A stretch of DNA of 9,813 nt from Candidatus Thorarchaeota archaeon. GTDB lineage: Archaea; Asgardarchaeota; Thorarchaeia; Thorarchaeales; Thorarchaeaceae. How positions within the stretch are numbered: the first letter of the stretch is position 1; each line of letters starts with the position of its first letter. The notes below the pieces were generated by a model. It made no database searches. It saw nothing but the letters and a program-made list of their open reading frames with translations, and was not told the origin of the DNA. This document shows positions 1 through 6,448 of this stretch, in pieces. The stretch is taken from the NCBI GenBank assembly GCA_016840965.1, contig JAEORI010000298.1, positions 1 to 9,813 on the forward strand. The letters run 5' to 3'. The position numbers were made by a program, and so were the translations under genes.

Positions 1-1
1 A

Positions 2-25
2 ATCACCTGGTACAATGAATGGTGA
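2..25 (+). CDS. 3' end of an upstream gene, possibly the substrate-binding protein of the ABC importer (partial)
   Basis: Frame 2 reads ITWYNEW and then a TGA at 23-25. An aromatic W-Y-N ending resembles the C-termini of periplasmic/extracellular HAAT-type binding proteins, which commonly sit just upstream of livH; that comparison is from memory of the family. It would overlap the livH start by 7 nt. Frame 1 also ends here (NHLVQ, TGA at 16-18) and frame 3 runs a little further, so the frame cannot be fixed from so few codons. The identity is inferred mostly from context. Confidence 0.3.
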   Translation: MTWYNEW

Positions 26-882
26 AGAAATTGATTGAAGAAATTCTAATCTTTGGCACAGTGCAGGGAGCTCTACTAGCTCTCCTAGCAATAGGATTCT
101 CTCTTGTTTATGGTGTAGGGGGAATTCTAAACTTGTCTCACGGAGCATTCTTCCTTATAACAGCCTATATGATCTATTGGACAATTCCATTGGTCGGATT
201 TTGGATAGCAGTGGTTATTGGTTTAGCCACAGTGGTGGGGATTGGAGCAATCACATATCTGGGCTTAATGAAACCTTTACAGGAATCGCATATCGGTATC
301 GTTTTGGTTACATTCGCACTAGCATTCTTTTTCGAGCAGTTTGTGAAATTCGTGGGTGATGCAAAGACTCACTTTATAGTGCCATTTGTCCCAGGCACTA
401 TCACAATATCAGGAATCACTTTTCCAGCACAGTTTATTGCTTTGATTGTTGGGTCTCTGATTCTTGTCACAATAGTTACTGTATTCATCAGCAAATCGAC
501 GATTGGTAAGTCAATTCGAGCCGTGTCCCAAGATTATGAAGCTGCGAAGCTAGTTGGAATTAATACTGATAGAATACTAATGACGACTGTAATGATATCA
601 GCATTGCTTGTTGGGTTTGCTGCAGTCTTGTATGCACCGGGTAATTTTATTGCCCCTAGGATAGGATGGAGATATCTATTACTCGCTTTTTCAGTGACAA
701 TCTTTGGTGGGATGGGTAGCATTCCAGGAAGCATTATTGGAGCATTCATAATGGGCTATGCAACAACATTCACAGACTTTTTCATCAGTCCGACTTTTTC
801 TGTGATAATACCTATTGTTGTGATACTTGTGATGCTCTTGGTCAGACCACAAGGACTGCTTGGAAAGAAGGAGTTGCAATAG
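19..882 (+). CDS. livH: Branched-chain amino acid-type ABC transporter permease, LivH family
   Basis: One of the two membrane subunits of a HAAT-family ABC importer; it pairs with LivM to form the channel and contacts the ATPases from the cytoplasmic side. The protein is 287 residues, close to the usual LivH length, with about eight hydrophobic segments. Recognisable family motifs are NLSHGAFF (38-45), the EAA-type coupling loop around EAAKLVGIN (174-182), GGMGSIPGSIIGA (230-242) and the C-terminal RPQGLLG (276-282). A TGA in the same frame at 16-18 bars any longer start, so ATG at 19 is the earliest possible one; GTG at 22 is an alternative. Only a weak GG-containing ribosome site lies upstream, consistent with translational coupling to the preceding gene. 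livM follows after 3 nt. Family assignment is firm; the substrate is not, because LivH homologues also serve importers of amides, urea and aromatic or other organic acids. Confidence 0.95.
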   Translation: MVKKLIEEILIFGTVQGALLALLAIGFSLVYGVGGILNLSHGAFFLITAYMIYWTIPLVGFWIAVVIGLATVVGIGAITYLGLMKPLQESHIGIVLVTFALAFFFEQFVKFVGDAKTHFIVPFVPGTITISGITFPAQFIALIVGSLILVTIVTVFISKSTIGKSIRAVSQDYEAAKLVGINTDRILMTTVMISALLVGFAAVLYAPGNFIAPRIGWRYLLLAFSVTIFGGMGSIPGSIIGAFIMGYATTFTDFFISPTFSVIIPIVVILVMLLVRPQGLLGKKELQ

Positions 883-885
883 AAA

Positions 886-1866
886 GTGGCGAGTCTTCAA
901 TTCGATTTTCAATCTTATGTAGGACGCTTCAGAACATGGGCAATTACATTTCGAGGAAGCATAACTCTATTCTGCCTAGTAGGCTTGATGCTGGTTCCAC
1001 TGACTGGAAATGAGTATCTAACACAGATCATTGTTACTGGAATGATACTAGCAATCTTTGCTGCAAGCTGGGATCTCTTAGCAGGGTTTGCTGGACAAAT
1101 TAGTTTTGGACATGCCGCCTTTTTTGGTATATCCGGTTACTTTACAGCAGCATTTGTCAAATTCTTTGGTTTTCATTGGGTATTAGCAATGATTATTGGT
1201 GCTGGTTATGCTGTAATATTTAGTTTATTAATTGGGATTCCGTGTTTAAGATTGAAGGGACCCTATTTAGCGCTAGGAACTCTAGCTTTTAGTCTCATTC
1301 TCTGGAATCTATTTTTGACTGGAACTTGGCTTGGAGGTACCGAAGGCATCTCAGGATTACCCTCAACTGGAGATATCTTTTTGGTCTTCTATGTAGTTGC
1401 AGCATTCATGGTTGCTTCATTAGTTATTATGCGTGCCATTGTTGATTCAAGACTTGGTACAATCTTGAAAGCAATTCGAGATGATGAAACCTGTGCTGAT
1501 GCCTCAGGGATTAATACAACTGTCTACAAACTAATCGCATTCATGATAAGTGGATTCTTCGCAGGAGTATCAGGCGCTCTTTTCGTTCTGGACACAACTG
1601 CGGTTAATCCAGCTGTCTTTCAAACGCTTTATTCCTTCTATGCAATTATAATGGCCGCAATTGGAGGAATTGCCACAATCTACGGGTCGATTGTTGGAGC
1701 ATTCCTCTTCACATTGCTCAGTGAATTTCTGAGACCACTGGCGGCAGCTGCATTACTGATATTTGCCACACTTCTGATTCTGATTGTTCGGTTTGCAGAA
1801 GAGGGAGTCATGAATCCATTCCTAGAGAGAGTGCAGGATCTATGGGATATAATAAGAGGAAAGTAA
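886..1866 (+). CDS. livM: Branched-chain amino acid-type ABC transporter permease, LivM family
   Basis: Second membrane subunit of the importer, partner of LivH. The 326-residue protein has a hydrophilic N-terminus of about 25 residues and then a series of membrane helices. Signature stretches are LAGFAGQISFGHAAFFG (65-81), LRLKGPYLALGTLAF (121-135), GTEGISGLP (151-159) and a coupling loop KAIRDDE...ASGIN (195-210), all typical of LivM. The start is GTG, 3 nt after the livH stop, with a GGAG at 870-873 inside the end of livH; no in-frame ATG fits better. The short spacing implies coupled translation. The coupling loop reads ETCADASGIN where many homologues have an A-A pair before the GIN, a mild divergence. 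livG begins 1 nt after the stop. Confidence 0.95.
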   Translation: MASLQFDFQSYVGRFRTWAITFRGSITLFCLVGLMLVPLTGNEYLTQIIVTGMILAIFAASWDLLAGFAGQISFGHAAFFGISGYFTAAFVKFFGFHWVLAMIIGAGYAVIFSLLIGIPCLRLKGPYLALGTLAFSLILWNLFLTGTWLGGTEGISGLPSTGDIFLVFYVVAAFMVASLVIMRAIVDSRLGTILKAIRDDETCADASGINTTVYKLIAFMISGFFAGVSGALFVLDTTAVNPAVFQTLYSFYAIIMAAIGGIATIYGSIVGAFLFTLLSEFLRPLAAAALLIFATLLILIVRFAEEGVMNPFLERVQDLWDIIRGK

Positions 1867-1867
1867 A

Positions 1868-2608
1868 ATGGGTCTAATATTGGAGGTCAAGAACCTAACA
1901 AAGAAATTTGGCGGACTGACCGCGGTCAATGACGTCAATTTCGAGGTGCATCGCGGAGAGATATTGGGACTTATTGGGCCTAATGGAGCTGGTAAGACTA
2001 CAGTTTTCAACCTCATTTCTGGTTTCGAGAGACCCAACTCCGGGTCTGTCCGTTTCGATGGAGTGGATATTACCAGAAAGAAGCCCTACCAGATTGTGAA
2101 TCTGGGAATGGCTCGAACCTTTCAATTAGTTAAATCGTTCCGTTATCTCACCCTTCTTGATAACATATCTGTTGCTTGCCTCTCGCCTCGCGGAAAAGAA
2201 GCGTTCGGATCTTCTGGAATAGATGAAGCAGCAAGCTCGATACTCTCTTCAGTCGGCCTTGTGGATAAGGCACGACTTCCTCCCGTAATTCTACCACATG
2301 GGGATTTGAGAAAGCTAGAGATAGGGAAAGCTCTTGGCACAAATCCAGAGATGCTCCTTCTTGATGAACCATTTAGTGGTCTTGCTCATGAAGAAAGAGT
2401 AGGAATAACAAAGCTGATACAACAATTGAGGGAAGAGGGAGTTACAATATTTATGACTGGACATGTCCTACGTGAATTAATGACATTAGTACCTCGTGTC
2501 ATTGCTATGCATCAGGGAAGGATAATTGCAGAAGGGCCACCTAAAGAGGTAGCTAACAACAAAATTGTGCTTGAAGCATATTTAGGACGAGGTGAAGGAT
2601 TTGCCTAA
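1868..2608 (+). CDS. livG: ABC transporter ATP-binding protein, LivG family
   Basis: One of two cytoplasmic ATPases that power the LivHM channel. The 246-residue protein has Walker A GPNGAGKTT (37-45), Q-loop glutamine in ARTFQL (Q86), Walker B LLLDEP (163-168, catalytic-type E167) and a switch histidine H199. The ABC signature is divergent: LPHGDLRKLEIGKAL (142-156) replaces the usual LS/AYGQQRRLEIARAL, and the switch reads TGHVL rather than IEHDM. All residues directly needed for ATP binding and hydrolysis appear present. LPHG-type signatures occur in some LivG relatives as I recall, so this is probably a subfamily trait rather than decay. The ATG is 1 nt after the livM stop, preceded by an AGAGGAAAG purine stretch that may serve as ribosome site. 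The C-terminal EAYLG is typical of LivG. Confidence 0.94.
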   Translation: MGLILEVKNLTKKFGGLTAVNDVNFEVHRGEILGLIGPNGAGKTTVFNLISGFERPNSGSVRFDGVDITRKKPYQIVNLGMARTFQLVKSFRYLTLLDNISVACLSPRGKEAFGSSGIDEAASSILSSVGLVDKARLPPVILPHGDLRKLEIGKALGTNPEMLLLDEPFSGLAHEERVGITKLIQQLREEGVTIFMTGHVLRELMTLVPRVIAMHQGRIIAEGPPKEVANNKIVLEAYLGRGEGFA

Positions 2609-3335
2609 TGGAGTTGGTGAAGGAATTACTTTGCTTGAACTGAAGAAAGTATATCATTACTATGGAAAAGCAAAAGCTCTCGAAGAGATTAACCTCTCAG
2701 TGGAGGCTAATTCATTGGATGCAGTTATTGGCCCAAATGGTGCTGGAAAATCAACTTTACTTAGAGCCATCTCAGGATTGGAGGAGATAGACAGAGGTAG
2801 AATCATTTTCAATGGTGAGCGCATCGATGAGCTGGAGGCACACGAAATTGCTAGAAGAGGTATCGCTCATTGCCCCGAACGGAGGCGATTGTTCTATGAT
2901 ATGTCAGTCATGGAAAACATTGAGCTTGGAGCCTACACTTTGCATGATAAGTCTAAATATTCAAAACTCTTAGATTTTGTTTTTGATATCTTTCCACGAC
3001 TACATGAACGAACCAAACAGCGAGCAGGCACTCTGAGTGGAGGCGAACAACAAATGTTGGCTATTGCCAGGTCGTTAATGTCAAATCCAAAATTCTTGTT
3101 GCTCGATGAACCTTCTTTGGGCCTCGCACCTAAGGTAAAAGATAAGATCTTTGAAGCCATAGAACAGATAAAAAAAGAAGGGACAACAACACTCTTGGTA
3201 GAGCAAGACGCAGTGTTAGCTATGGAGGTAGCTGATAATATTCATGTTCTTGAAGATGGAAAGATAGAGCTGAGCGGAACACGGGAAGAACTTGAACGAG
3301 AACCTCGAATCAAGCGGGTGTATTTAGGAATATAG
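2592..3335 (+). CDS. livF: ABC transporter ATP-binding protein, LivF family
   Basis: Second ATPase of the importer, expected to heterodimerise with LivG. Motifs (numbered from the GTG at 2592, 247 residues) are Walker A GPNGAGKST (47-55), CPERRRLF in place of the usual VPEGR.(V/I)F (94-101), ABC signature LSGGEQQ (148-154), Walker B FLLLDEPSLGL (168-178) and the LivF-typical LLVEQDA switch (201-207), in which glutamine replaces histidine. The GTG overlaps livG by 17 nt. A TTG at 2631 is a serious alternative: it follows a GGTGAAGG ribosome site at 2616-2623 with a 7-nt spacer, gives MLELKKVYHYYG, matching the usual LivF start, and yields 234 residues, nearer the family norm. The ATG at 2608 is out of frame. 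The HEAT-repeat gene starts 8 nt downstream. Confidence 0.95.
   Translation: MKDLPNGVGEGITLLELKKVYHYYGKAKALEEINLSVEANSLDAVIGPNGAGKSTLLRAISGLEEIDRGRIIFNGERIDELEAHEIARRGIAHCPERRRLFYDMSVMENIELGAYTLHDKSKYSKLLDFVFDIFPRLHERTKQRAGTLSGGEQQMLAIARSLMSNPKFLLLDEPSLGLAPKVKDKIFEAIEQIKKEGTTTLLVEQDAVLAMEVADNIHVLEDGKIELSGTREELEREPRIKRVYLGI
2616..2623 (+). promoter_or_regulatory. Ribosome binding site supporting a TTG start of livF at 2631
   Basis: GGTGAAGG lies 7 nt before an in-frame TTG. This octamer matches archaeal Shine-Dalgarno sequences well, and the TTG gives a LivF of the usual length. The same octamer occurs at 2591-2598, where it overlaps the GTG start and has no well-spaced start after it (the TTG at 2601 is only 2 nt away). 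Confidence 0.45.
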
Positions 3336-3343
3336 GGGGTACA

Positions 3344-4699
3344 ATGATGTCAGCATCTTTGAAAGACCTTTTACGTGATGCAAAAATTGAACTTGTTGTA
3401 GCAAGAGCAGAGAAGGACTCAAGTATCATAAATGAAATTGTAGAGCATTTAGACAGTGATATTCGTTCAATTCGGTTCAATGCCACACTATCTCTAGGAG
3501 AACTGGGTGAAAGAGCCGCCACCAGTGTTTCAAAATTGGTTGACTGCTTAGAAGATAATGACTGGAGTATTTGTCGAGAAGCTACGAAATCACTTGGCAA
3601 AATAGGGGAGGCTGCAGTTGATGCAATCCCCAGATTGTCCGTCCTGCTAAACGATAATGAAGTATCTATTAGAAAAGAAGCAGCAATCGCACTTGGGAGA
3701 ATAGGCGTTGCTTCAGATGCGGCTGTTTCAAGTCTGATTGCAGCTCTGAATGATCAAGATGAAGAGGTTCGAACTGAAGCCGCGAAAACCTTGGGAAAAA
3801 TGGGACAGGGAGCACACACAGCAATTCCTAAATTGATAGAGAGTCTGAGGGACTCTAGTTGGACAGTAAGGACGGCATCAGCTCAAGCCATTGAAGGAAT
3901 AGGCAAGGGCTCAATCGAGGCAATTCCAACTCTAGTTAAGACATTGGAAGATAACGATTGGAGAGTCCGTTATAGATCAATAAACACTCTAGTTGAGATT
4001 GGCGAACCAGCTATCCCCGCCATTCTAGGGGTTATGAACCACCTAAATCCCATTGTTCGAAAAGGAGCAATAGAAGCTTTGGGTGAGATGAAAGTAACTG
4101 ACCAGAAGATAATTGAAGATATAGCTTTGCTATTAAAAGATAAGGTCGAAAACGTACGTGGAACGGCTGCTGATGCTCTTCGAACAATTGGAAAAGATTC
4201 GATTCCTACATTTTTTGATTCTTACAAGTTAGCAAATAATAAAATGAAGATTATTATCATCTCATCGATTGGTGGCATTGGTACAGAAGCTGCAACTGCA
4301 ATTCCAGGTTTAATCGAGATTCTGGGAACCGGAGGAACCGATATTCGAGCAGAGGCAGCTAGTGCAATAGGAAAAATAGGAGTTCCAGAGCAATCAGCTA
4401 TCAGCGCATTGATGGATGCTCTCGCAGATAATCAGAGCGTTGTGCGTCGTGAAGCTGCATTAAGTCTTGGAAAACTAGGTCCGGAAGCTTCGGCATCTAT
4501 TCCCGCCCTACTTGATGCACTGAATGATAAGAAACCTGATGTTAGATGGCGGGCGGCAGAAGCTCTAGGGAAAATAGGAGTATTAAATGCCAATCTTGTT
4601 TCCGTTTTAGAGAATTTGATACATGATGAGTACGATTATGTTTCTGAAGCCGCTCAGGAGGCACTCGATTTAATAGGTGGAGATTATTCGGATAGTTGA
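3344..4699 (+). CDS. HEAT-repeat protein made of thirteen ~33-residue units
   Basis: The 451-residue protein is almost entirely HEAT/PBS-lyase-type repeats. Thirteen units can be read, nine or more exactly 33 residues long with consensus x-A-I-P-x-L-(5)-D-x-x-x-x-V-R-x-E-A-A-x-A-L-G-K-I-G; boundaries fall near 23, 56, 89, 122, 155, 188, 221, 250, 284, 314, 347, 380 and 413. Units 7 to 9 (221-313) are shorter or degenerate, possibly a flexible hinge. Only about 22 N-terminal residues and a short acidic C-terminal tail lie outside the array. There is no signal peptide or membrane segment, so it is probably cytosolic. HEAT arrays generally bind proteins as curved scaffolds; no catalytic motif is visible. 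It lies 8 nt after livF and 6 nt before an acyl-CoA ligase, so it is likely co-expressed with them. A GGGGGT at 3335-3340 is better spaced for the second ATG (3347) than for 3344. The function is unknown; a link to the transporter or ligase is inference. Confidence 0.9.
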   Translation: MMSASLKDLLRDAKIELVVARAEKDSSIINEIVEHLDSDIRSIRFNATLSLGELGERAATSVSKLVDCLEDNDWSICREATKSLGKIGEAAVDAIPRLSVLLNDNEVSIRKEAAIALGRIGVASDAAVSSLIAALNDQDEEVRTEAAKTLGKMGQGAHTAIPKLIESLRDSSWTVRTASAQAIEGIGKGSIEAIPTLVKTLEDNDWRVRYRSINTLVEIGEPAIPAILGVMNHLNPIVRKGAIEALGEMKVTDQKIIEDIALLLKDKVENVRGTAADALRTIGKDSIPTFFDSYKLANNKMKIIIISSIGGIGTEAATAIPGLIEILGTGGTDIRAEAASAIGKIGVPEQSAISALMDALADNQSVVRREAALSLGKLGPEASASIPALLDALNDKKPDVRWRAAEALGKIGVLNANLVSVLENLIHDEYDYVSEAAQEALDLIGGDYSDS

Positions 4700-4705
4700 C
4701 TTAAG

Positions 4706-6382
4706 ATGAGTGAAGATCCATATGCCACTAAACCTTGGTTGAAACATTACGAAGAAGGTGTACCTGGAACTATAGATTATCCTGAGATTAATCTATTTGA
4801 GTTTCTTGACAATACAGCCAAAGACTTTGGCAATCAAACAGCAATTTGGTTCATGAAACGAAAAATCTCCTATAAGGAATTCAAAGATATTGCAGATAGA
4901 CTGGCGACTGCACTAAGAGATTTAGGAGTAAAGAAGGGTGATGCGGTTGCCATTATGATTCCTAATTTTCCTCAGTTTCTGTTTAGCTTCTATGGAATTC
5001 TTAAAGCTGGAGGCATAGTTACAGCGTGCAGTGTCTTATTGACTGAACCAGAAATAGCATACCAGCTGAATGATTCTGGGGCTGAAACCATCATTGTCCA
5101 CGACTCTCAGCTTGAGAAAATAAATAATATCAAGGATAGAACCAGACTTAGAAACATAATTATTACTAGCGTAATGGATTACATCCCAAATGCTCCCCGA
5201 GACCCTCCTGAAATAGCTGGCACAATGCAATTCCTTAATCTAATCAGTAGAACAAAGCCAGATCCACCAAAGTTTGAAATCAATCCTAAGGAACAAATTG
5301 CAGTGCTCCAATACACAGGTGGGACATCAGGACTTCCCAAAGGAGCCATGCTTACACATTACAACTTGGTTTCAAATGCCATCGCTGTCTACAACTTAGT
5401 GTCTTCCCAAATGCAGAGAGGAAAGGATACGGGACTTACCAACCTCCCCTTATTCCATATATACGGGATGACTGTCTGTATGAATGTCTGGATTTACAAT
5501 GGTTCTCGAATTGCATTGAACCCTGACGCCCGTGACCAGAAATCGTTGTTTGAGATAATTCGAGACACGAAGCCCTCCATGTTTCCAGGCGTACCCACTA
5601 TGTACATGCGACTACTTGAAAGAGACGACTTGGAAGACTATGCAAAAGACTTGAGGTCAATACGATTCTGTAATACTGGTGCAGCAGCCATGCCTCCTGA
5701 GGTCTTGAAAGAGTTTGAGGCACGAACTGGCTGTGTAATAATCGAGGGATATGGACTTACCGAGGCGTCTCCAGTAACACATAGCAATCCTGTAAGTGGA
5801 TTACGGAAGATTGGGTCGATTGGTATACCACTTCCAGACACAGAGGTAAGGATTGTAGATGTAGATGACTATACAAAAATCCTGCCTATTGGACAGCAGG
5901 GTGAGATAATGATCCATGGCCCGCAAGTGATGAAGGGTTATTGGAACAAACCAGATGCTACTGCAAGCCAAATCAAAGATGGATGGCTACTGACTGGTGA
6001 CATTGGTAGAATGGATGAGGACGGCTACTTCTACATTCTTGATAGGAAAAAGGACATGATTAATGTCAGTGGCTTTAAGGTGTATCCACGAGAAGTTGAG
6101 GATGTACTCTTTGAACATGAAGCTGTTGAAAATGCTGCTGTTGTTGGTCTTCCGGATCCGAAAATAATGGGTAGTGATGTTGTCAAAGCCTATATTGTCT
6201 TGAAAGAAGGCTTCAAAGCAAGCGATGAGTTAATTGGCGAAATTCGCGAGTTTTGTCGAAAGAATGTTTCACCCTATAAAATTCCAAGGGACATAGAGTT
6301 CAGAAAGGAACTTCCAGAAACCCTTGTAGGTAAGGTACTTCGAAGAGATTTGAAAGAGCAAGAAATGGGACCAGAAGAATAG
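4706..6382 (+). CDS. AMP-forming acyl-CoA ligase (fatty-acid/organic-acid CoA ligase, ANL superfamily)
   Basis: Expected to activate a carboxylic acid with ATP to an acyl-adenylate and then to the CoA thioester. The 558-residue protein has the complete motif set: P-loop YTGGTSGLPKG (203-213), PLFHIYG gate region (248-254), GYGLTE (348-353), adenylate-binding TGD (430-432), hinge and A8 region DRKKDMINVSGFKV (446-459) and C-terminal catalytic lysine in GKVLRRDLK (K543). The N-terminal KPWLKHYEEGVP resembles long-chain acyl-CoA synthetases of the FadD type. Chain length, or aromatic versus aliphatic substrate, cannot be read from the motifs. The start ATG lies 6 nt after the HEAT-repeat stop, with no good ribosome site directly upstream, suggesting translational coupling. 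As the last gene of the transporter operon it may activate what the transporter imports. Confidence 0.93.
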   Translation: MSEDPYATKPWLKHYEEGVPGTIDYPEINLFEFLDNTAKDFGNQTAIWFMKRKISYKEFKDIADRLATALRDLGVKKGDAVAIMIPNFPQFLFSFYGILKAGGIVTACSVLLTEPEIAYQLNDSGAETIIVHDSQLEKINNIKDRTRLRNIIITSVMDYIPNAPRDPPEIAGTMQFLNLISRTKPDPPKFEINPKEQIAVLQYTGGTSGLPKGAMLTHYNLVSNAIAVYNLVSSQMQRGKDTGLTNLPLFHIYGMTVCMNVWIYNGSRIALNPDARDQKSLFEIIRDTKPSMFPGVPTMYMRLLERDDLEDYAKDLRSIRFCNTGAAAMPPEVLKEFEARTGCVIIEGYGLTEASPVTHSNPVSGLRKIGSIGIPLPDTEVRIVDVDDYTKILPIGQQGEIMIHGPQVMKGYWNKPDATASQIKDGWLLTGDIGRMDEDGYFYILDRKKDMINVSGFKVYPREVEDVLFEHEAVENAAVVGLPDPKIMGSDVVKAYIVLKEGFKASDELIGEIREFCRKNVSPYKIPRDIEFRKELPETLVGKVLRRDLKEQEMGPEE

Positions 6383-6388
6383 AAGAAC

Positions 6389-6412
6389 GGGCTACTGGTG
6401 CAAAGCCCTTTT
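6389..6412 (+). terminator. Hairpin plus T-run after the transporter/ligase operon
   Basis: Arms GGGCT (6389-6393) and AGCCC (6404-6408) form a 5-bp GC-rich stem with a 10-nt loop, followed directly by TTTT (6409-6412). It begins 7 nt after the ligase stop and sits between convergent genes, as expected for a terminator. The stem is short; in archaea the T-run alone may suffice. Confidence 0.4.
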
Positions 6413-6448
6413 AGCTTGCTCACACAATTTCATTTAGCCAAGCTAAAA
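6409..6448. repeat. Perfect 10-bp inverted repeat across the convergent gene junction
   Basis: TTTTAGCTTG (6409-6418) is the exact reverse complement of CAAGCTAAAA (6439-6448), with a 20-nt loop. The loop contains the stop codon of the - strand hydrolase and its last codons; the right arm is coding. The left arm shares its T-run with the operon hairpin, so the two structures would compete. A smaller hairpin, TTTAGC/GCTAAA (6433-6447), nests in the right half. It may help end transcription from both sides. Confidence 0.45.

Noticed and set aside
9..3347. Identical 10-mer GGTACAATGA at the starts of livH (9-18) and the HEAT gene (3338-3347)
   Set aside because: The start codon falls at different places in the two copies, so it is not a shared translation signal; a short chance match is enough to explain it.
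3310..3600. 96-codon - strand open frame over the start of the HEAT-repeat gene
   Set aside because: Antisense to regular HEAT repeats with no recognisable domain; a product of codon bias on the other strand.
3344..4699. HEAT gene as a phycobilisome lyase or as a defence protein
   Set aside because: The match to PBS-lyase HEAT repeats is structural only; there are no phycobiliprotein or defence genes nearby and no catalytic domain.
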